This document shows, one piece after another, positions 1-64,000 of a stretch of DNA of 64,000 bases; position 1 is the first letter of the stretch; each line of letters starts with the position of its first letter. The translations under genes and the position numbers were made by a program. Origin of the DNA: Luidia sarsii (Eukaryota > Echinodermata > Asteroidea > Paxillosida > Luidiidae); the NCBI GenBank assembly GCA_949987565.1, contig OX465113.1:1439764-1503763 (forward strand), given 5' to 3'. Under the pieces are notes generated by a model, which saw only the letters and a list, made by a program, of their open reading frames with translations, had not been told where the DNA came from and searched no databases.

Positions 1-325
1 GCAGATTTGCAGCAGCTGCAATCTACTGCAGATGCAATAGTTAACTTTCCCCGTTGAGTCGACATCTTCAACAAGGGTTTGCCCTACTGGACATTCAATT
101 AAACACTGTATGCTCACTGCTCAGTGCTCTGCCCAATTACCCACTGGAATAAAAATACAGGCATCTTGGGCGGGATTTGAACCTCGCAAATCCTGACTTT
201 CCAGTGCAGGCGTCTTAACCACTGGACCACTGGTGCCAGTAGAGTTGGATTCAAATCTGTATAGCTGCGGGTACCTCGTGAGTAGGTATCGGCTAAGGTG
301 GGTGGGAGGGGGGGGGGGGGCTTAC
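1..325. other. Intron at left edge (after GLIS exon G)
   Basis: This is the start of the intron following exon G, with its other end outside the window. It holds the tRNA-like repeat copy described separately, and a run of about 12 G at 309-320 next to the exon G donor. No coding sequence is recognisable. Confidence 0.7.
60..236 (-). repeat. tRNA-derived SINE-like copy, family B
   Basis: Read on the minus strand, a tRNA-like head contains an A-box-like TGGTCCAGTGG (219-229) and a perfect B box GGTTCAAATCC (173-183). It is followed by a tail with GGGCAGAGCACTGAGCA and a GTGTTTAATTGAAT-like segment. The same tail follows tRNA-like heads at 10338-10560 and 37020-37180. The acceptor-stem ends pair poorly, so this is not called as a functional tRNA gene. 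Confidence 0.6.
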
Positions 326-58710
<58,385 letters not shown>

Positions 58711-58713
58711 CTA

Positions 58714-59206
58714 AACAAAATAAATACAAAGAAAATTAATCCAAACAATTTGACAACAGTTTGACCACATTTTACCAGAAGACCAAAATGAACAATACAA
58801 AGAAAAAAATCCAAACAATTTGACAACAGTTTGACCACATTTTACCGGAAGACCCAAATGAACAATACAAAGAAAAAAATCCAAACAATTTGACAACTTT
58901 GACCACATTTTACCGGAAGACCAAAATGAACAAAACAAAGAAAAAAATCCAAACAATTTGACAACAGTTTGACCACATTTTACCGGAAAACCAAAATGAA
59001 CAATACAAAGAAAAAAATCCAAACAATTTGACAACAGTTTGACCACATTTTACCGGAAGACCCAAATGAACAATACAAAGAAAAAAATCCAAACAATTTG
59101 ACAAGTTTGACCACATTTTACCGGAAAACCCAAATGAACAATAAAAAGAAAAAATCCAAACAATTTGACAACAGTTTGACCACATATTACCGGAAGACCA
59201 AAAAGG
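58714..59206 (+). repeat. Tandem array, 67-70-bp unit, about 7 copies, abutting a splice acceptor
   Basis: Unit start AACAATACAAAG at 58791, 58861, 58929, 58999, 59069 and 59136, followed by AATCCAAACAATTTGACAAC and CCACATTTTACCGGAAGACC. The copy nearest exon A merges with the acceptor: its T-rich minus strand is the polypyrimidine tract. Confidence 0.92.
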
Positions 59207-59254
59207 GTTGCAAACAGTGAGGCAAGAAGTGATGCAAAAACTTTGCAAACTGCT

Positions 59255-59385
59255 TACAGTAATTTTCAACAATGTTGCAAACAGCTTAAAGTAATATACA
59301 AAAATGTTGCAAACTGCTCATAAATCTACAACAATGTTGCAAACTGCTCATAAATCTACAACAATGTTGCAAACTGCTTACTGAA
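59255..59385 (+). repeat. Short tandem array of GTTGCAAACTGCTCATAAAT-type units
   Basis: About four 30-33-bp units built on TGTTGCAAACTGCTTA, the motif found in the flank of family C elements. Confidence 0.75.
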
Positions 59386-59790
59386 TTACTGATGACCCAA
59401 ATGCAATGTAGTTGTAAACCTAAGGAAATTGGCACGAGGGACGTGCCATTTCCATACTAGAACTCAGAAGCAGAATGAGCAAAAGGGCCTTCTGGGATGG
59501 AAACTCATTCAATTTCTGTGCCACTGTTAAGGGAACTGAAAGAGGCTTCAACAACGTATTTTGCGAAGAGAATTTTGGCCGTACAAGTGCGGGATGTTAT
59601 CGGAAAGTCCTAGTCAGGAAAGCTGGTTTGTATATAAAGAGAGAGCACATTGAATTAGAGCCTATAACATCTTCCTGACTCAAACACAGCTCTGTCAACA
59701 ATTTTCCTGCCCACCTGAACAACGCTGTACTTTTTTGAGTGGCGATCGATTCGGAAACAACCCTCAATCCTTTCTTCCCCCAGAATCCTT

Positions 59791-59983
59791 TCACTTCTTC
59801 CCCTCCCTCTCTCTCCCCTCCCTCTCTCTCCACCTCTCTCTATCTCTCCCCCCTCTCCCTCTCTCTCTCCCCTCTCTCTGTCTCTCCCCCTCTCTCTGTC
59901 TCTCTCTCTCTCTCTCTGTCTCTCTCTCCCTCTTTTTTTCTGTCTCTCTCTCCCTCCACTCTCTCTCTCTCTCTCTTTCTCAC

Positions 59984-60029
<46 letters not shown>

Positions 60030-60418
60030 CCTCTCTCTCTCTTTCTCTTTCTCTCTCTCTCTCCCTCTCTCTCTCTCTCTTTCTCTCTCCCCTGTCTCTG
60101 TCTGTCTCTCCCTCTCTCTATCTCTCCCTCTCTTTCAATCTTTCTTCTCTTTCTCTCTCTCCCTCTCTCTCAATGTCTGTCTCTGTCTCTCCCTGCCTCT
60201 CCCTCTCTCGCTCTTTCTCTCCCTCCCTCTCCCTCTCTCTTTCTTTCTCTCCCTTTTCTCTATCTCTCTCTGTCTGTCTCTCTCTCTTTCTCTCTCCCCC
60301 TATGTCTCTGTCTCTACCTCTCTCTCTCTCCCTCTCTCCCCCCCCCCTCTCTTTCTCTCCCTCTCTCTGTCTCTGTCTCCTTCTCCACCACCTCTCAATC
60401 CCATCCTCTCTTCTCTTA
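59791..60418 (+). repeat. Long polypyrimidine (CTCTCT/CCCTCT) tract
   Basis: About 630 bp nearly pure C and T. On the GLIS sense strand it is polypurine. Confidence 0.93.
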
Positions 60419-62429
60419 CCTAACGCCTATTCCACCAGCCTGCCCTTCGATCGAACTCGACAGGAAGACATGCCATACAGGTTTGCTTTTCAGCGGCCCG
60501 GACAGAAGCCAGGAAATTGAGTCGCAGATAATTACCAAGGCCACAAAGGGATTCCTGACAGTCCACGCCAGATACATCAGCCCAGAATCTGCGTGTCATC
60601 ATCGATTAACCCGCTGCAGAGTGCACAACCATCATTTTATATTTTTATCTTCTTTTTTTTAAAAGAGAGAGAGGTGCCGTAGACTTCTGTCCTTTTTAGG
60701 GGGCTTTTTTTTCCCGGAGAATGGCTATTTCTATGGGATGAATAACAAAAACTAGGCCAGTCTTGATCTCCAATTGGGGTAGGAATTGGAGACCAGGAAC
60801 TGACCCCCAGAGCTAGAGATAGCCCTGGTTGAGGTCTCTATACAATTAGCATGGAGTCTCCTTTATCTACGGTAATCACTGGATCGTGGACATCGAATCC
60901 CGGATCTTTTCGGGGCTCAGCTCACCAAATTACAATGCTCCTCTGAAGTGCAACATCGGGTCAGCTTTTGTGGGACCGAGTCGAGTTAAAAAAAAAACTT
61001 TTTAAGCGACGCAAAAAACTATTGCAAACTGCTTGATAGGTCACACTCGCTTGATAGAGGACCTAATTCGCATAAATCTCAGAAACTGAGAGCCTCCAAA
61101 AGTCGAATGTTCCAATCCAAGCCGATCTATTCTCAAAGCAAAGAGAGAAGATTTCATATTATGCCATTTTTTGGTTATTATTTATGCTTCTGGTCATTTC
61201 ACACAAGGCATTTCTGGGTCAATCTTAAGAAGCGAGTGTCGTTCTCTTCACGTAGTTCTGATTGCTTTCACTGTTTTCTCAGAGAGACTGGGGAAAGATG
61301 TCCATACAATGCCACTGCCTCTAACCATTATGGTAAAGTCGTGTGTAAAAAGCGCATAGCGTATGAGTTACTCGGAAGATCTAGAAGGCCGATGCGATGC
61401 AGTCTACATGTGTTTACAAAAACCACGGCAGGCTACAAGCACTCTGCAGTTGCTGTCTAGTTTCCAAACTTATATCAGCCTCGCTGCCTGCAAGCCAGCT
61501 CACAGAAGATTGCACACAATGGAGTGACGAACCCCCCCCCCCCCCCCACCAGGGCCCCCACCCCTTCCCTCCCTGCCTCCTTTTCCTTGGGAATGGATAC
61601 TGACAAAGGACATCAAAGCCCTGGTGCTGGTAGGCATTCTAGTGGTCTAGGGTTCAAGTCCCTACCCCCCCAAAAAAAATATCCCCAAATACTTAGATTG
61701 CCCGAGGCACGACCGATTGCAGGTATGAACAAGTCAAGGTCTCTAAAAAGTAGAGATCTTTTCCGACTGGCCAAGCCTTTTACCTGGATTTAATGACCGG
61801 CGCAAGAACGGCCAAAACAGCACGTACGCCACTGCCACAGACAAAAGCCCTACAAGCCCTACAAGCTTTCAAATAATGTTGACCGACTGGCCCTGACAAC
61901 GCCGACCCAAAAAAAAAAAAAATTTACCTATCTTCAATGACGCCGAAAAATAAAATAAAAATAAAAAACCCACAAATCGTCACGCTAAGTGAGCCGAATT
62001 TGTCTCACCTGACTGGTAAACAAGGTATTTAGCGCCCGGCAGGCGTATTATGAACCACCATTGCCTGGCAACAATTGGGGCTACACAACACTGTCACAAT
62101 AGCCTTTCAAGCAGTGCTAGACAGCGAGCAAAATCAGGGCCATGATTTGTGAACGTGTTTGTGGCTTAACTTGCTGTTGTGATACCCTTCCTCCCTCACT
62201 TCCCCCAGCCACCCCCCCCCCCCCCCGCCTCAAAAAAAAAGGGGAAAAGAAAGGATGTTTTGGCCCCCAAAAAGTTTCCATCATTTGTTATGCACCATTG
62301 GGTTGGTAAATCAGTGATATGTTACACTTACAGTTGCAGAGCTAGCTGTGCACAAGCTCTTTCATTTTTGTCGTATACCGTGGTGTATCAAGGGTGCCTG
62401 ATGCTTGCAGAACCAATGATGGGTATTGC

Positions 62430-62825
62430 ATGGAAGGAAGCTTTGAGAGAGGTTGCGCCTTTGGGAGAGGTCGTGCCTTAGTTTGAGAGGTCGTACCTCA
62501 GTTTGAGAGAGGTCGTGCCTTTGAGAGAGGTCGTGCCTTAGTTTGAGAGGTCGTATCTTAGTTTGAGAGAGGTCGTGCCTTTGAGAGAGGACGTGCCTTA
62601 GTTTGAGAGGTCGTATCTTAGTTTGAGAGAGGTCGTGCCTTTGAGCGAGGTCGTGCCTTTGAGAGGTCGTGCCTTTGAGAGAGGTCGTGCCTCAGTTTGA
62701 GAGAGGTCATGCCTTTGAGAGAGGTCGTGCCTTTGAGAGAGGTCTTGGCTTAGAGATAGGTCTTGGCTTTGAGATAGGTCTTGGCTTAGAGATAGGTCTT
62801 GGCTTAGAGATAGGTACATTTGAGA
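62430..62825 (+). repeat. Minisatellite of GAGAGAGGTCGTGCCTTTGA-type units
   Basis: About 20 units of 14-20 bp, with a longer GCCTTAGTTTGAGAGG variant in the left half and TCTTGGCTTAGAGATAGG at the right end. The unit resembles the family C arm end GCCTTTGAGAAAGGTCCTGC. Confidence 0.9.
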
Positions 62826-63055
62826 AAGGTCAAACTAGGGTGACTTACGGTCCTAAGGCAAAACATCCTGATCACACTGACGATCATAATATTTCTGATG
62901 CTATCAAAGCTAAAGGATGACTCCTGTCCAGTGAACCCAAGGACATCCAAGGCCATCTACAGGTAGAAGCTTTCTCAAGGCATATTGAGCAAGGCAAGCG
63001 TTTGCATTTTCGTCTCCTCTTTTCCTATTTCAAACATTGCCGCCTAGTGACTTAC

Positions 63056-63082
63056 CTGCTGCCCAGACTGAAGGGAACGGGT
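63056..63082 (-). other. Possible 27-nt upstream (5') exon of the GLIS transcript
   Basis: On the minus strand a long T-rich tract ends in CTTTTGCAG, followed by 27 nt ending GGGCAGCAG and a consensus donor GTAAGTCAC. Joined to exon A at 58710, the frame stays open (nine extra codons before Asp-Phe-Thr), or the piece may be 5' untranslated. Exon A begins with an acceptor, so at least one upstream exon must exist. This is one candidate among several donor-like sites in this flank. Confidence 0.25.
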
Positions 63083-63639
63083 CTGCAAAAGCTCAACGAA
63101 AAAGGCAAAAAAAAAAATTGGGTTCACAGGGGCTTCCTTAATCCTCCGGATTTAGTGGGCTTTAGTGGGTTGACCAGGCATTGTCACTGAGAAGATGAAC
63201 AGTTATATGCGGGAGACCTCCCCCCCACCCCCCTGTTGAACCCAGGCTGGGTTGCTGACCATAGGTTTGGGTGACTGTGGGTGTTTGCCAACAGGGAGGA
63301 GCAATTACTAAAACACAGTGTGAGGCAGGGGCAAATTGTGTTGACTTTTTGTAATGTAGACTGCTGGTAGTGTAAAGGATTATCTGTTATGCTGTGCTGT
63401 GCTGTAGGGAGCTCTGCAGTTAGTGCCCGCAGACAATGATGCGGACAATGATTCAGGCTTTGTGCAGGAATTTCAGGGGATCTGGTGCTGAAGAAGTTGG
63501 CCGTGTTCCAGGCTTCTTACACTTACAGCATGAAATGGTGAATGGGTTTCTGAATTGAAGAACAAAGTTCCTCCTAGGGATGAAAAACTGACTGAAATTA
63601 CCTACATGCAAATTTCTACCCCCAAAAAAATTGGTCCTT

Positions 63640-63850
63640 CCTATCAGCAGTATCTTTCTCAATTGAAACTCAAAGGCAGGCTTTCTGCCTTTGAGAAAGG
63701 TCCTGCCTATCGAAGCGTCAGGCCATACTAATTTTTGATGTTTTTTTTGTGATTGATACCTGTCTGCCGTGTCCAGTCACTCCACTTACTGACTAAAAAG
63801 TTTACTGCGGGTACAGGTAGGACCTTTACCAAAAGGCAGAATTAAAACTT
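63640..63850. repeat. Family C foldback copy
   Basis: CCTTTGAGAAAGGTCCTGCC, CGAAGCGTCAGGCCATACTA, TTTTTGATG, then CACTTACTGACTAAAAAG and GTAGGACCTTTACCAAAAGGC. Confidence 0.6.
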
Positions 63851-64000
63851 GAGTAAACAACTGAATTCAATTTGATTCATCATGACTTTTGACAGCATCC
63901 CTCCCCCCCCCCCCACCTCACAATCCTATGGAGTTGGTTAGAATTCAGGTTCCCCCTTGCATATCAAACTGCGAGGTGGCCTGCCTGACTGATTTGATGG

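Larger units (their letters stand above)
58711..64000. other. Upstream intron or 5' flank of the GLIS gene
   Basis: Exon A starts with an acceptor, so 58711 onward is an intron at least up to the next 5' exon. It holds the 70-bp tandem array, a second short array, a pyrimidine tract, the 62430-62825 minisatellite and a family C copy. 59400-59790, 60660-61510, 61800-62170 and 62900-63640 show no identifiable gene, promoter or repeat, apart from C or A runs and the candidate exon at 63056. Confidence 0.7.

Noticed and set aside
164..236. Possible functional tRNA gene on the minus strand
   Set aside because: A and B boxes are present, but the acceptor stem has mismatches and the same head recurs with a common tail, so it is a SINE-like copy.
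60419..60602. Minus-strand ATG frame ending CGTTAG before a GTAAGA donor
   Set aside because: A stop codon lies exactly at the donor and the site borders a pyrimidine tract; it could only be untranslated and there is no supporting signal.
61107..61460. 117-codon plus-strand frame with several Cys
   Set aside because: No domain, no splice support, intron-like composition.

Overview
The window is almost entirely one split gene on the minus strand of an animal genome. Seven exons, joined by GT-AG sites whose phases all agree, encode a GLIS-family (GLI-similar, GLIS1/GLIS3 type) five C2H2 zinc-finger transcription factor. In transcription order they are 58710-58218, 24039-22328, 11723-11562, 3062-2952, 2732-2561, 1469-1319 and 468-326. 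The reading frame is still open at the last donor, so the 3' coding exon(s) lie beyond the left edge. The 5' end (at least one more exon) lies upstream of 58710. Counted from the ATG at 58692, 975 codons are visible. I see no second convincing protein-coding gene and no intact RNA gene.

Organism: large introns, microsatellites, tRNA-derived SINE-like repeats and a non-LTR retrotransposon tail show a metazoan nuclear genome. The protein keeps vertebrate-GLIS3-like motifs outside the fingers, but the repeats do not look mammalian. A marine invertebrate, possibly a deuterostome such as an echinoderm, is my best guess; this is inference with low confidence.

Layout: 1-3062 holds four compact 3' exons. 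Intron 3063-11561 is filled with simple repeats and SINE-like copies. Exon 11562-11723 carries most of finger 3 and all of finger 4. Intron 11724-22327 contains several dispersed repeat families. Exon 22328-24039 is large and GC-rich; it carries the regulatory N-terminal half, fingers 1-2 and the start of finger 3. Intron 24040-58217 (34 kb) contains a candidate alternative first exon at 32251-32353, a TTAA-flanked DNA-element candidate (38309-38890), near-perfect hairpin repeats (46548-46670, 47564-47674), a LINE tail (49900-50160) and a 1.4-kb 21-bp minisatellite (51085-52530). Exon 58218-58710 carries the conserved GLIS N-terminal motifs. The rest, 58711-64000, is upstream intron or 5' flank, with a 70-bp tandem array touching the splice acceptor and a possible 27-nt upstream exon at 63056-63082.

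The most notable observations are the phase-matched candidate alternative first exon, which would give a GLIS isoform lacking the first 158 residues; a NAGNAG tandem acceptor at the last visible exon; a family of foldback repeats with arms up to 58 bp and perfectly matched; one member of that family inserted in a SINE-like copy with a 13-bp target duplication; and a minisatellite that seems to have grown from that family's arm sequence.
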